DNA of 64,000 nt from Diploscapter coronatus (lineage: Eukaryota; Nematoda; Chromadorea; Rhabditida; Rhabditidae), in assembly GCA_964036155.1 (NCBI GenBank), contig OZ038423.1:47445249-47509248 (forward strand). Reading direction: 5' to 3'. The position numbers were made by a program, and so were the translations under genes. Shown piece after piece: positions 48,784 through 60,131 of the stretch (position 1 is the stretch's first letter; each line of letters begins with the position of its first letter). The notes under the pieces are model-generated. The model made no database searches. It was not told where the DNA came from and worked only from the letters and a program-made list of their open reading frames with translations.

Positions 48784-51005
48784 TTAGGTGATAGGGAGTT
48801 TTTCGACTGGCGTGTCGAACCTGAAGTCCTCGGGAAAGAGGTCTATCGCTCTGTAATTGAAAATTCAACTCATCTAAATTTCGAGTTAATCTTAATAATT
48901 AGTTCGAAATTTTAGCCCCAAATTTAAGTTTAACTTCAGTATCTGAAAACTAATTCCAAGTAGTTAGAGATAACTTTAGTTTAATCCTAAGCTGTTATGG
49001 TTAAATAGTTTCTGAATCAGGTACCTGGGGTACATTAGTTTGTAGGTCTGCTTGACGGTGACTTCCGCAGCGCCAGCGACGTCGCCGATGTCTGCAAGTT
49101 TCAAAATCTATCAATTCCTTTCAACATTTTACAAATGACAATCAGGCCTAGGTCTGGTGGCAATAAATCGTTTTTGGAAATTGTGAACATTGTATCAAAT
49201 TTAGGAAATTGATTTTATTTTGATAGAACAAATAAAATGCTTGAATTTTGAATCGTACCCCTGGCTGTTTTCTTTGTAGCCGAAGCCTGACTGGCCATGT
49301 AGATAGCTGCAGCGGCTATCGAAATCGGCGAACGACCAGCCACCAGATCGAATTCCACTGCCCTTTTAGCGATGCGGATGGCCGCGATCTGAAAATTTTT
49401 CTTTTTTTAAATCGATAAAATTATAATTTTGACCTGCACCATGTTGGGCAAGTCCAGATTGGCGCAGAAGCGGGACATGAAATCGGCTGACGTGATCTGG
49501 TCGAGGTTCGTCTCCAACGTTTTCACGATCAACTGAAATTACCTTTTTGAAAAAATAAAGCTTGATAATAAATACAGGTCAAAATATATCTTTTCCCTTG
49601 TAAAATCTCTAGAAACTCGATCCGAAATGAAGGCTCATCTCTATAAAGGCAAGGCTGCATAATCCAGAAGCGTGTATTTCATAGCTTCATTAAATTCCCA
49701 GAAACCTACCTTGAAGCAGCGTCCGATTTCCTTCTTCGAGACTCGAGACACAGCGCATATTTCTGAAATATTAAGAGACATTTTAAAAATACCGGATTAC
49801 AATTCGTAGCCATTATTAGTTTAAATAGCTTTAATTATCCATTTAATCGCCCAATTATCTAGCTAATTACCTGAAGCGTCGAAATGCCTAATTAGTCGTC
49901 TTAATTAAGTATTGAGTTACCTTTGAAAGTCCTGGGAACTCCGTCCTTTCTGCAGGCGATGTAGAGACAGGCGGCGGCTTGCGCCTCGAGGTTCTTGCCC
50001 TTCAACGCCTTTGAGTCTAGCACGTCTTTGAAAATTTTCGCGGCCGAGTCCTAGAATTTAAAATATTAATTGGAAAATTCCTATCTTCTATCATATAGCT
50101 TTACGAAAATCCAGTCTTGTAAAAATCTATAATAGATCAAAATATCACTGCTACGTTATTGACTTCATCTCTAGAGTATTATGATTTTAGGGTAAAAATA
50201 TAATAGATAAATCAAAGAAAGATAATATTTGACGTTAGACGTTATTTTTAAATTGTTACGTCATGAAAAGTACCTGAATGTTCCTGACGAGGTTGATTCT
50301 TTCAGACATTTCTCTGATGACGGAAATGGCCTGCGTCATCTGGCGATCCGACGAATTCATCGACTTGCGTTGCGCGTTTGCCAGGCTAAAAATGAAAACA
50401 AAAACTTATGGTTCATTCAAGTCTTGGATAAAATGGTATGGAAAGAGTGAAAATGAATTGGCATTTCGGGACTCATTTTATGAAAAGAAATTTGACGTTC
50501 AAAATCAACCTGTTGTCCGAATCACTCGCGCCGAACCCGATAGCGATACTCGTGGACAGATCCGAACCAGACAGGAGGGGGTTCTCGGGTGCACCGACAC
50601 GCGACGGGTCGTTGCCCGAACGCTCGTTCGAGAACGAACGCCACTCAGTGCCGACGTCCACCAGACTGAACATTTTTTCTTTGAAAACGATATGCAATTT
50701 TGTAGCTCATTTTGATATTTTTTATACTTCAAGCGATCAACCTTCCTACCAATAGTTATTACAGAAAATTCGAGATATCTCGAATTTTGAAGCGTAATTT
50801 CAATTTGATAATTCTATCGGAAAATGTCGGAACGCCAATAAAAGTAAAGAGTTCGAAAGAAAATCGCCAAAATGGTCGCAACTTATTTTTATTGTTTCAC
50901 CCACCGATCACCGACGACGGTTCCGCACTCGGGACAAATCATATCGCCGGCCCTGTGGTCCTCGATCAAGTGCGCGGTGGGGTGGTTGATGCAGCGTAGC
51001 GACAT
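48784..51005 (-). CDS. ttb-1: Transcription initiation fact IIB (TFIIB)
   Basis: General RNA polymerase II factor that bridges TBP on the TATA region and the polymerase. Nine exons: 50905-51005, 50510-50665, 50274-50385, 49921-50050, 49710-49762, 49434-49532, 49259-49388, 49025-49091 and 48784-48850, all in frame. N-terminal zinc ribbon: C and H ligands in RCINHPTAH, then [16 protein letters not shown]-finger and linker: [20 protein letters not shown] and [10 protein letters not shown]. Two cyclin folds: [20 protein letters not shown] with [13 protein letters not shown], and [20 protein letters not shown] with [17 protein letters not shown]. The C-terminus [19 protein letters not shown] matches animal TFIIB. 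A TTTTCCAG acceptor precedes the ATG by 5 nt. It diverges from DLST across about 420 bp. Confidence 0.95.
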
Positions 51006-51423
51006 TTCTTCTGGAAAATTAGAGATTTTAAACAAATTAACCCGATTTCTCCAGAATACTAAAGATTATTTCGAAGTGATTTGTAGGTAAAATAATATTG
51101 ATTCAACTCAAAATTCTATACTCACTAACAAATTTCTACAGAGAATTTCACAGATTTACCCTTAAAAATGAAAAATTCCAAGAGAAATACGAATAACTTC
51201 GAAAAATCGAAATAAAGACGAATAATGTGCAAAATGCATGCACATTTTTGCCAATTGCCCATCTCCAGCTCCGCCCACTTTGCGCCGCGATTCTCTGCTC
51301 TCAGCCTTCATTTCTCTGGCCTTTACAAATTCCTGAAAAACTTTCTGATTTGTCTGATTTGAGGGTAACCAGTTGGGAACCAAGACATTGCGTTGAACGA
51401 TTTGGTGACTGCAGACCCGCAAG
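51006..51423. promoter_or_regulatory. Shared interval between divergent TFIIB and DLST
   Basis: 418 bp separate the two start codons, so both promoters must lie here or the transcripts overlap. No TATA box was seen. Acceptor-like CAGs close to both ATGs suggest trans-splicing of both mRNAs. Confidence 0.55.
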
Positions 51424-54400
51424 ATGATCATCTCCAGTTCGAAGACGGCCCTGCAGCGCACCACTGCGGCCATCATTCGGGGACGTTCCGTGTCTTCGCT
51501 CACTTTGCCCCGCTTGGTCTGTTCGAGTTCGAAAAGAGGTAAAATTTAGAAAATAAGTGTTCCATAAAATTTCATTAAAATTTAAACTTCGAATTGTTTG
51601 ATTGTCTTTTTGTAGTTTCTGATAAATGAAGCGAGCTCCAATAGTTTCTAAGCACAACTAAAAACCATTATGGTTTGCTTTCTTTTCTCTTGCGCTTCTA
51701 AATAAAATAAGCTTCAAAAATGTTCATTACAGGATATCGAATATTTTAGTCGATGAAATTTTAATATTGTCTAAATTTTAAAATTTCCAGGAATTTCTGC
51801 CGACCCGTGTCAAGCGCATGTCCAGACGCAGGCTCTGAAACGAGTGATCATTCCGACTCGCGCCCTCCATTCGTCCGTCTTTTTGAGTAAGAAGATAACA
51901 AATTAAAGCATACCAACTTTATAGTCAAGATTATTTTATCAAGAAGACGTTTTGTTTAAAAATAAAAATTTTTTTAAATCATTAATTCCAGAATCTCGCG
52001 ATAATTTAGTGTGTGAAATAATAGAACATTTTTTTCCAGAATCCGACGTGATTACGGTTGAGGGTCCTGCTTTCGCGGAGTCGATTTCCGAGGGCGACAT
52101 CAGGTATTAAATTTACAAAAATTAGCCCAAATGTAAAACACGCTGTTAACATGATAAACTAGCGACTCAATTAGCGTTCATGTTAATTTTTATTTCGATT
52201 TTCAGATGGATCAAGCAGAAGGGAGACTTTGTGAAGGAGGACGAGTTGGTCGCTGAAATCGAGACTGATAAGGTGCCTTTTATTCATTTTTATTATTTCT
52301 AGGTTTCAAGAGTTTTCGAAAACGAATAACCTGTTGTCAAAGACAGCGTTGAGCTAGTGTTGGTGTTGTTTCTAATATGTCAAGGATTATAAACGGTCAA
52401 ATTAACTTCAACGAACTCGTGTAAGAAAAGTTTTTTTTTTTTTTTAATTTTACAATACTTTTTTGAATCGCGAAAAATTTCAACAAAATCCTTATTCAAA
52501 TCCATTTTCCTACTTTCTAATTCTCTTGTTTCTTCTTCATCGAGAAAAATAAAATGAATAACTTGCAGACCTCTGTGGAAGTTCCTGCGCCTCAATCCGG
52601 CACGATCGTCGAGCTGCTAGTCGAGGACGGCTCGAAAGTGACCGCCAAGCAGAAACTCTACAAACTGCAGCCCGGCAGTGGGGGAGGCGCTCAAGCCGCA
52701 GCACCGGTAATTAACTAGTTAATTTGAATAGTTGCTTTAATTGTATGTTTTGACTTAAGTGCTCTAATTATCTCGGTCTAATAATTCTCAATTACCTTAA
52801 CGTACTAATTGTACTGAAACTAGACACGTTTATTGATTAAAACTGAATACTTATCTAGGTTTAATTATCTCCAATTATCTCTACTTGCTTACCTAATTCA
52901 CCCAATTAAGTCTCCGCCAAAAGCAGCTGAGCCTCCCAAGGCCGCGCCTCCCAAACCAGCTGCAGCTGCCCCGCCAAAACCGGCAACTCCACCTCCGCAA
53001 CAGAAAGGTGAACAATATTAAATTCGAAAAGTTTAAAAGAAATCCAAACTCGATTGGACAATCACGTAAATTCTCTCAAAATATCGACTTTTTTCAATCA
53101 TAGAATAATGCGTTACAGAATACTTGAACTCAATCAGAATAATTTTTATAAAATTCCCTTGAATACATATCTTATTTTTTGAAACTTGTAATTTTGAAAT
53201 TTTCAGCCGCCGGCGAAATCCCGAAATCGATGCCGCCCGTGGCGAAGCCGCCTTCATCTGCGATGTCGTCCACGCCGGTCGCTGGCATCCAGAGAATCAC
53301 CGTCCCCAAGGGTGTCGCGCCAGAACACGCCATTACTGGGGCCAGGGATGAGGTTGGAGTTTGTAGAAGCTAGGCAAAAATAGACATTCGAAACACTCGA
53401 ATTATTGCATTTTAAAAAAGTGTTACGAGTTTTCCTGAAACATAGATTTTTGTACTGTGGGAATATTGATTAATTTCCGACTAAAGATTCTAAAATTACT
53501 TTGAGTGATCAAATTTTTTCTTGAGTTTCGAAAATTCCTGAGATTTTTTTAAACTTAAATATTTTCAAATTTTCAGGTTCGAGTCAAGATGAACCGCATG
53601 CGCCAGCGCATCGCGCAACGTCTCAAAGACGCCCAGAACACGTACGCGATGCTCACCACGTTCAATGAAATCGATATGAGGTGGGGATTTTATTCAAGTT
53701 TTCCTTTCAAATTTGCTAAAATTTATCTGAAATATTCAAACTTTAAACTTTTTCTTTTCAGCAACGTGATCGAGATGCGCAAGCAGTACCAGGACTTGTT
53801 CCAGGTATCAAATTAGCTAATGTTTTAATTAACGAGCTAGCGCTAAGTATTTGGCGTCAAATTAGGATTGCTTTGAGTTTAAAAATGAGAATTATTTCAG
53901 AAGAAGCACGGTATCAAGCTCGGCCTCATGTCTCCGTTCGTCAGGGCCGCCGCCTACGCGCTTCAGGAGAATCCAGTCGTCAATGCGGGTGGGTAAATAG
54001 TGTAGTTCTAAAATTCTTGGTTCATATTTTTGACAAAAATTCTATAATATTCTAATTTTTGCAAGAAGAAAATCCCTTGCAAATCGATAGAAATACTGAA
54101 TTTCATTAGGTGAAAAGATAGACCAGATGGTATAATGGTAGTGAGTTAGGAAACTTCGACAAAAGTCTCGGGAACGCAAGAACTATTGAGCCACCCAGGA
54201 CGACAAATTCCAATTATGCGACGATTTAAGAGGCATAATTGAGCCGATGTCCTGGGAAATCATAGAGTTGAATATTCGATTGCCTTATCTGTAGACAAAT
54301 TACGGATAGGGCTTTGCACGCAACCCACATTTTATACTTGAATCACTAAATTGTTTATTTGGACAACCAAGCCTTGGGAAGAACGGGAAAAGTTTAAAAA

Positions 54401-55698
54401 AAAATTTATTTCGGACTAGTTGAAACGTATAAAAAGAATTGATCATAATCGTCAGGTCATTCCTTGATCAAATCAAATATGATTTACCAAAACTATCCTA
54501 ACTGAAATTTTTAAACTTAGGAAGATATGCGGTCTTTAAGAAAGGGTCGGGAAAGTTATCGAAAAATTTCGATAATTTTCCATGTTATGAAATTTAAAAT
54601 TTTCAGGACAATCCGAGTGAGATTATAATTTGTTGGCTAATTTTTCATTAAAAAATTCTTGAAACTTACAAATTTTCAGTAATCGACGAGTCTGAAACGG
54701 TGTATCGTCACTACGTGGACATTTCGGTTGCCGTCGCCACTCCGAAAGGCCTTGTAGTTCCAGTTTTGAGGTAGCAAATAAAAAAAACTAAAAATTGGTT
54801 GAAATTTAAATCTAATTGTAAGATGAATTAGTTAGTTCTGGTTTAAAACAAGAAAAAACTTGTTATAAATTTTAAATTAGTGCTGAAAATTAGAATGAGT
54901 TACGAATTTGAGAAATGTGGAATCCATGGACTACGCTCAGATCGAACAGGCATTGGCGGCACTCGGGGAGAAGGTCGGAAATTTGGAGATTTAAATTTAT
55001 TTTCTGTTTGAGCCTACATAATCATTACCACGAAAGTAATATTTGATGATCATCTTTTGAAACATAACAACTAATTAAATTTCAGTAAAAATTCGCTAAG
55101 ACAACCAATACAGCTCGGAAAAATGAAATGAGACATTTTCCGAAACTTACAAAAACTTGAATCTGCAGGCTCGCGACAACAAGTTGGCCGTAGAGGACAT
55201 GGACGGCGGCACGTTCACCATTTCGAATGGTGGCGTGTTCGGCTCCGTCTTCGGCACGCCCATCATAAATCCGCCTCAGAGCGCTATTCTCGGAATGCAC
55301 GGTATCTTCGACAGACCGGTCGCTATCAATGGAAAGGTGAAATTTGATCCTTTTTTTATAGCTGACCATTTTTTACCTGGTCGATGCTATGTCGCGTTAA
55401 ATTATTACTTTCTGAACCATTCATCGGAAAAATGAAGCATAATCATTTCAACTATAATTTAAAGATTCGACGAACAATTAAATACATTCATTCTCATAAG
55501 CAACATTGAAAATGTTGAATCATACTTCGATTTTTAACAAGTATTCAAGTACGAGATTTGCAGGTGGAAATCAGGCCGATCATGCAAGTCGCCCTGACCT
55601 ATGACCACAGGCTTATCGATGGCAGAGAGGCGGTGACGTTCCTGAAAAAGATCAAAACTGCTGTGGAAGACCCGAGGACTATCCTCATGAACCTGTAG
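51424..55698 (+). CDS. dlst-1: Dihydrolipoamide succinyltransferase (E2 of 2-oxoglutarate dehydrogenase)
   Basis: Mitochondrial E2 core of the 2-oxoglutarate dehydrogenase complex, transferring succinyl groups from lipoamide to CoA in the citric acid cycle. Fourteen exons from 51424-51538 to 55564-55698 total 1413 nt (470 aa), all in frame. An Arg/Ser-rich presequence ([20 protein letters not shown]) is followed by the lipoyl domain ([19 protein letters not shown]), with the lipoyl Lys in [20 protein letters not shown] Pro/Ala/Lys linker ([20 protein letters not shown]) follows, with no E3-binding domain, as in other animal DLST. The catalytic domain has [40 protein letters not shown] and the active-site [19 protein letters not shown]. 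The start is chosen for the presequence and the CAG acceptor 9 nt upstream. Polyadenylation signals overlap at 55763. Confidence 0.95.
54194..54256. repeat. Nested perfect hairpin in a DLST intron
   Basis: CCCAGGAC (54194) pairs with GTCCTGGG (54249), and inside it AATTATGC (54212) pairs with GCATAATT (54233). Two separate perfect 8-bp stems in 63 nt are unlikely by chance. It lies in intron 10 of DLST (53989-54679). A MITE remnant or a structured RNA is possible. Confidence 0.5.
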
Positions 55699-55739
55699 TA
55701 AACCCAGTACACCGTTCTTTTTCGCTCAACGCCTTTTGC

Positions 55740-56020
55740 TAGAGTACGGTAGTTTGATAAGAAATAAATAAACCACCTATTATTTTTTGAATATCTTTAT
55801 CCTGAAAGTACTATAGTTTGGTAAACGTAAGATATAGAGGAGCACTTCTAAAAGAACGCTCATTTCGTCTTCAAAACACGGCAGTCTAGTAAAATATGCA
55901 AACTGCCTATTTTCTGAATATCCTCGTTTTCCTAAAGCACGGTAGTTTGGTAGAAATCATGTAAACTGCTTAATATTTTCTTGAATTTTTTTTATCACGG
56001 TACAGTAGTTTTATAATGAT
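55740..56020 (+). repeat. Degenerate tandem repeat after DLST
   Basis: A phrase like CACGGTAGTTTGGTA followed by AAACTGCCTA and TTTTCTGAATAT recurs about five times at roughly 60-bp spacing (near 55745, 55808, 55878, 55940 and 55996). The first copy overlaps the polyadenylation region of DLST. Confidence 0.6.
55763..55772 (+). terminator. Polyadenylation signals of DLST
   Basis: Two overlapping AATAAA hexamers 65 nt after the stop codon. Confidence 0.6.
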
Positions 56021-57346
56021 ATAAGGCGTAAAGAATTTCTTCGAAATCTTTAAAAAATCCCCTGAAATTAGATATCTTGAAAAAGTAGTAATTCAAAGGT
56101 AATATTTGAAGATAAATATTGCTTTTCCAAGCTGTCATTAAAGACGTATCCCCAAAACCACATTGATTTTGATAAGATTTATCAATTATGATTGGTAATT
56201 TTAGATAGTCATTACGTTTAGGCGCTAGACCTAAAACTCGAATTGAAGTTGTCCTGCTTGTTTTCTGAAATTTCGACTTTTTTGTGAAAGTATTTTTTCA
56301 AGAATATTATCGTTTTGGCTCAACACAAACTTTGTAACTTCACCTATTTTATAGTTATACTTGAAAACTTAGGTGATCATGCTTTATTATCAGTGAAATG
56401 ATAAGAGAAAATTCGGAGGTTAGGCAATAGTTTCCAGCTTTTCCAGAGCGAAAGTTAATTTCGATTTTTTTCAAACTGCAAAGTCATTGATTTGAAATCT
56501 ATTTTGTCAAAACTGTCTTTTCCATAAAATTCTGTTCAAGGTATACAAAAGTGGCTAATAAATGGTTTTCCATAAAATAAAGAAAAGAAATCGACAAAAT
56601 GATGCCATAATAAAGTCATGCGTCCAAGTGTAAAATAAGCATTATGGCATGTGAGGAGGTAGATACTGCAGAGTGCAATGTCTACTTTCTCGCACTCCAT
56701 AATACCTGAATTTGCACCTGCTAAGTTTGAGCTGCAAAAAAACTAGTAGATACATATAAGAATGTTTACGATTTTACGAGACGTGAAAACTATCAATTAT
56801 TTTTTTTACAATTTCCCTCTTCACATTTATTTTCATTCTAATTTTTCGAATTTGCGTGTGTTTGAAATCAATTTTATTTCCAATTTTTATCAAGTCATAA
56901 AATTTTGTATATGAAATCATATGCATCACAAATAAAATGACATTATCTTATATAAAATGTAAATTCTATACCTTTGTTAAAACAATTGAAATTATAGCGT
57001 GTCAAGAAATTTTCTAAAATTATAAGGTTCAGGAGTTCAAAATACAAGACAATTTTAACGCTTCTATTCTTCTGAATGTATCGTTTCTAAGGGTGTATCT
57101 ATTGGTATCTCAGCATAAACGCTATCTCGCTTTTCTTCCGTATTTCAGCTATGACTATAATCAATCCACCAGAAATCTAATTTTCTCATACCTTTGTCCC
57201 GTTTTTCTTTCAACCTCTCTAATTTAACTATCTCTCGCTTTTTCGTTCTCATAAACTTGCCCCAATGGCTAAGTTACCTTGCTTTCGAGCTTTATTTCTA
57301 TAGCCTTAAATCTCGTATGTTTAAAATAGAAACTATATTTAATTGA
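56021..57346. other. Intergenic, no protein gene seen
   Basis: AT-rich sequence without recognisable exons. Its one notable structure is the hairpin at 56641-56703, listed separately. Confidence 0.5.
56641..56703 (+). ncRNA. miRNA-precursor-like hairpin (candidate)
   Basis: Arms of 25 nt (56641-56665 and 56679-56703) flank a 13-nt loop. I count 19 Watson-Crick pairs, 4 G-U pairs and one 2-nt internal mismatch. G-U pairs in place of perfect identity suit an RNA that folds rather than a fresh DNA palindrome. Strand and expression are unknown. The 5' arm contains GAGGTAG, the let-7 family seed, but not at the usual position relative to a 5' U, so no family is claimed. Confidence 0.4.
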
Positions 57347-57554
57347 TAGTAAAGCAGACCTAGGGAGCACTTTCGTCAGACGAAGAAAAATGCGGGGGGT
57401 AGGTCGCAAGAGTAAAATTGCAGTAATGATGTCATCATACACAGCGAAAAATTTTGAGATTTTCGAGTTAGAGATATAAAAATCTTAAGAAAATATTATA
57501 GGGGTAGGTCGCAAGGGTTTTCTGACGATCGTCCTCCCTAGGACTGTAGTAAAG
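57347..57554. mobile_element. hAT-like MITE with perfect 8-bp target duplication
   Basis: A 192-bp element (57355-57546) is flanked on both sides by TAGTAAAG, an exact 8-bp duplication. Its ends are inverted: CAGACCTAGGGAGCAC on the left and CAGTCCTAGGGAGGAC read inward from the right, with GTCAGA continuing on both. It also carries two direct copies of GGGGTAGGTCGCAAG. An 8-bp duplication with CAG termini points to the hAT superfamily. It has no coding capacity, so it needs a transposase from elsewhere. Confidence 0.8.
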
Positions 57555-57929
57555 TGATGATTGTTTTAAAAAAAAGTTACATTTGCTTTAATTTTTGTAG
57601 CGATTTGTTTGAAACGCATATAAGATTTATAGCCATACGATGAGGGTACAAATTTACGAGCGAGAATAATCTTATTCGAAAATCATTTCTTAGCTCGATA
57701 ATATATTTTTACGTTCTGTGAGAAAATTAGGCGCAATTTTCGCGCATTTTCTTGTTAACAATACTTATTTCGTCACGAATTTGTGTTTCATTCTATATCA
57801 TATATTATCGATATTTTACAATAACTATATAATAGTTACTATTTAGGGCTAATCAACTCTAAAATATACATCATAATGCTAAATTCTTCACTATTCATGT
57901 CAACTTGTTAATTTTTCCAAATATTGATT

Positions 57930-60112
57930 ATGGGATGTGGTAGCTCAAGTAATTCTTCAAAGGTTAGTCCCTTGAATAGACATCATCATTCTGTTGAGCG
58001 AAAACAATACAGAAAATTCTGTCGGGCAGAAATTTGAGAAAATGATTTTTTTAGCCCTCAAAACCTAACTTTTACTTAAACCTACCCCTTGGTCCTAAAT
58101 TAAAAAATTAAGTCCCTCATCGAAAAAAGGGCAGAAAATGAAAAATTTGAGCTAAGTCCGAACTTCTCCGACCCAAGTTTTCGATTTAAGGCCTAATAAG
58201 CCGCCATTTTTAGAAAATTCTGTTGAACAGACTTGTGGCTTTGTTCAACAGAAAATTTGCCACAGGGAATTTTTGCTAAACAGAAAAACTCTTTAAAGAA
58301 TCGTCATTTTCCGAAAGCAAATTCAGGTCGGCGCCCAAAATACCGAAACAGCTAACCAAGAAGAATCCGAAAAAGCTGGTCAAAATATCGCAAGGCAACC
58401 CAGCATTAACGTACTACACTATTTGAAGATATTTTCTTTTTATAATTTTTAAATTTAGCGTTCAAACTCCAACGTTGGTTTAGAGGACGAAGATGGGTAT
58501 TCGGTTATAAGATTACTATTGCTAGGTATATTTTAAAAGACATTGTTATTTCAATAAACATTTTTAGGTGCCGCAGAGAGTGGTAAAACAACGTTACTGG
58601 AGCAAATTAGGCTATTATATAATCAGGTAGTTATTTTAAAATAGGAAAACATATTTTAATAGTTTAGAATTGGACCGAAGCCGAAATGTTCCACTCCAAG
58701 GCCTTCATTTACAACAATATCCTACAAAATATTCGAATTTTAATCGAGGGAGTTAAAAAATCCGGAGAAAAGTTGACGAATCCAGAAAATGAGGTTAGAA
58801 CTCATAAAAATTAATGTTCTAAATTTTTTTAAAATAGAATACCAGCTTTGTAAAGTTACTGCGTAATCCCAATACCTGCTAATATATAAAATCAATATGT
58901 TTCAAAAAGTTGAAAATCTCTTCTCAAACCACCGAATATAGTAAAATTTCAGCCCCGCGCCGAATCTCTTCTGAATAACGACGAGTCTCGATACGCTCGA
59001 TTTCCGGAGTCCATGGCTAACGACATCAAATCGATCTGGAACGATCCAAGTATCCAGGAAATTTACGCTAAAAGGAGTACTATGAATCTGAATGATTCGG
59101 CGAAATAGTGAGACTAAAAATATATTCATAATTCAACGTGTTAGATAGGGCCAAAATGGTTTCCAACTATTGCCTAATAATATCAAATATATTATAGATA
59201 CCTTTAAAACATACATGAAATCAAATAAAATGTATAAATTATATTAAAACTTCCAGTTTCCTTGACAACCTGGATAATATCAATAAAGAAGACTACGTTC
59301 CAAGTCCCAAGGACCTAATCATGAGCTACGTACCTACAGTTGGAGTTCAGAATGTCATATTCACCTGTAATAATCGGGCTTTCCAGTGGGACTATCAAAA
59401 ACAATTTAAATGTCTCTGAAAAATTTAAGATTATTCGATATTGGAGGTCAGAAAATCGACAGAAGGAAGTGGGCCACGATGTATGACGGTATTGACGCGA
59501 TATTTTTCTGCTTAGCTATATCCGAGTATAATCAGACCATGTATGAGGATCCTAATATGGTGATAATATTATTATTGAAAAAAACTCGATGCTTATTTTA
59601 GAATAGACTAATCGACTCCCTATCATTACTACAGAAAATCAGCGATGAGCCCAAGTTTAAGGTAACCTACATTTTTTATTTCTAAAGATAATCTTTTAGG
59701 AAACCCCCATATTCCTATTCCTAAATGAAGTCGACGTTTTCAAAGAGAAACTCAATATTTTCCCTCTGGAAAACTACTGTTTGAATTATTCCGGTAGCAA
59801 AAATAAATAAACATCGATATTTGGCGGCAAATTTTAGGTAAATCTGAAGAGGATGCTTTGAATTATATGGAATCGCTAGCTAAGCAAGCTACGATAGGCC
59901 GGTCAATGGGCTTAATTTATATTTATAGGTAACAAATTCATGTAATTACTCTAGTTAATTAGCCTAATCAAGGTACCTACTCTAATTAAGAGTTATCCTA
60001 ATTAAGATAATTACCCTAATTAACTAGATTTAGATGTTGCTGCATCGATACAAACCAGATGTCGAAGATTTTAAAGGATATCTTTAAAATCATACTCAAA
60101 AAGAATGCCTAA
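57930..60112 (+). CDS. Divergent heterotrimeric G-protein alpha subunit
   Basis: Membrane-anchored signalling GTPase family. Twelve exons from 57930-57962 to 60034-60112 total 1107 nt (368 aa), all in frame. The start MGCGSSSNSSK has the Gly2 myristoylation and Cys3 palmitoylation sites. Motifs: P-loop LLLGAAESGKTTLLEQIR (normal GAGESGKST); switch I KDLIMSYVPTVGVQNVIF, where the usual catalytic Arg (RTRVKTTGI) is replaced; switch II FDIGGQKIDRRKW, with Gln kept; guanine-specificity LFLNEVD in place of NKKD; and RCCCIDT in place of TCATDT. The C-terminus stops at IFKIILKKNA, so the usual last residues that contact receptors are missing. It resembles the fast-evolving nematode chemosensory GPA proteins but is more degenerate. 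GTP binding and hydrolysis are probably altered (inference). AATAAA is at 60126. Confidence 0.88.
58214..58256. repeat. Inverted repeat in intron 1 of the G-alpha gene
   Basis: AAATTCTGTTGAACA and TGTTCAACAGAAAATT face each other across a 12-nt loop. Related TTCTGTTGAGC and ACAGAAAATTC phrases occur earlier in the same intron (near 57990-58020). Probably a decayed repeat. Confidence 0.4.
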
Positions 60113-60125
60113 TGACGATAATTAG

Positions 60126-60131
60126 AATAAA
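60126..60131 (+). terminator. Polyadenylation signal of the G-alpha gene
   Basis: AATAAA 14 nt after the stop codon. Confidence 0.55.

Noticed and set aside
50278..50755. Overlapping plus-strand open frames of 105-145 codons
   Set aside because: Antisense to TFIIB exons that code conserved sequence.
51162..51657. Minus-strand open frames of 113-118 codons
   Set aside because: They overlap the first DLST exon, whose plus-strand reading gives a mitochondrial presequence spliced in frame to the lipoyl domain.
54124..54200. tRNA-like sequence with an A-box resemblance (TGGTATAATGG)
   Set aside because: No matching B-box and no cloverleaf; it lies within a DLST intron beside an unrelated hairpin.
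56641..56703. Calling the hairpin a let-7 family member
   Set aside because: GAGGTAG is present but is preceded by G rather than U, and the rest of the arm does not match let-7.
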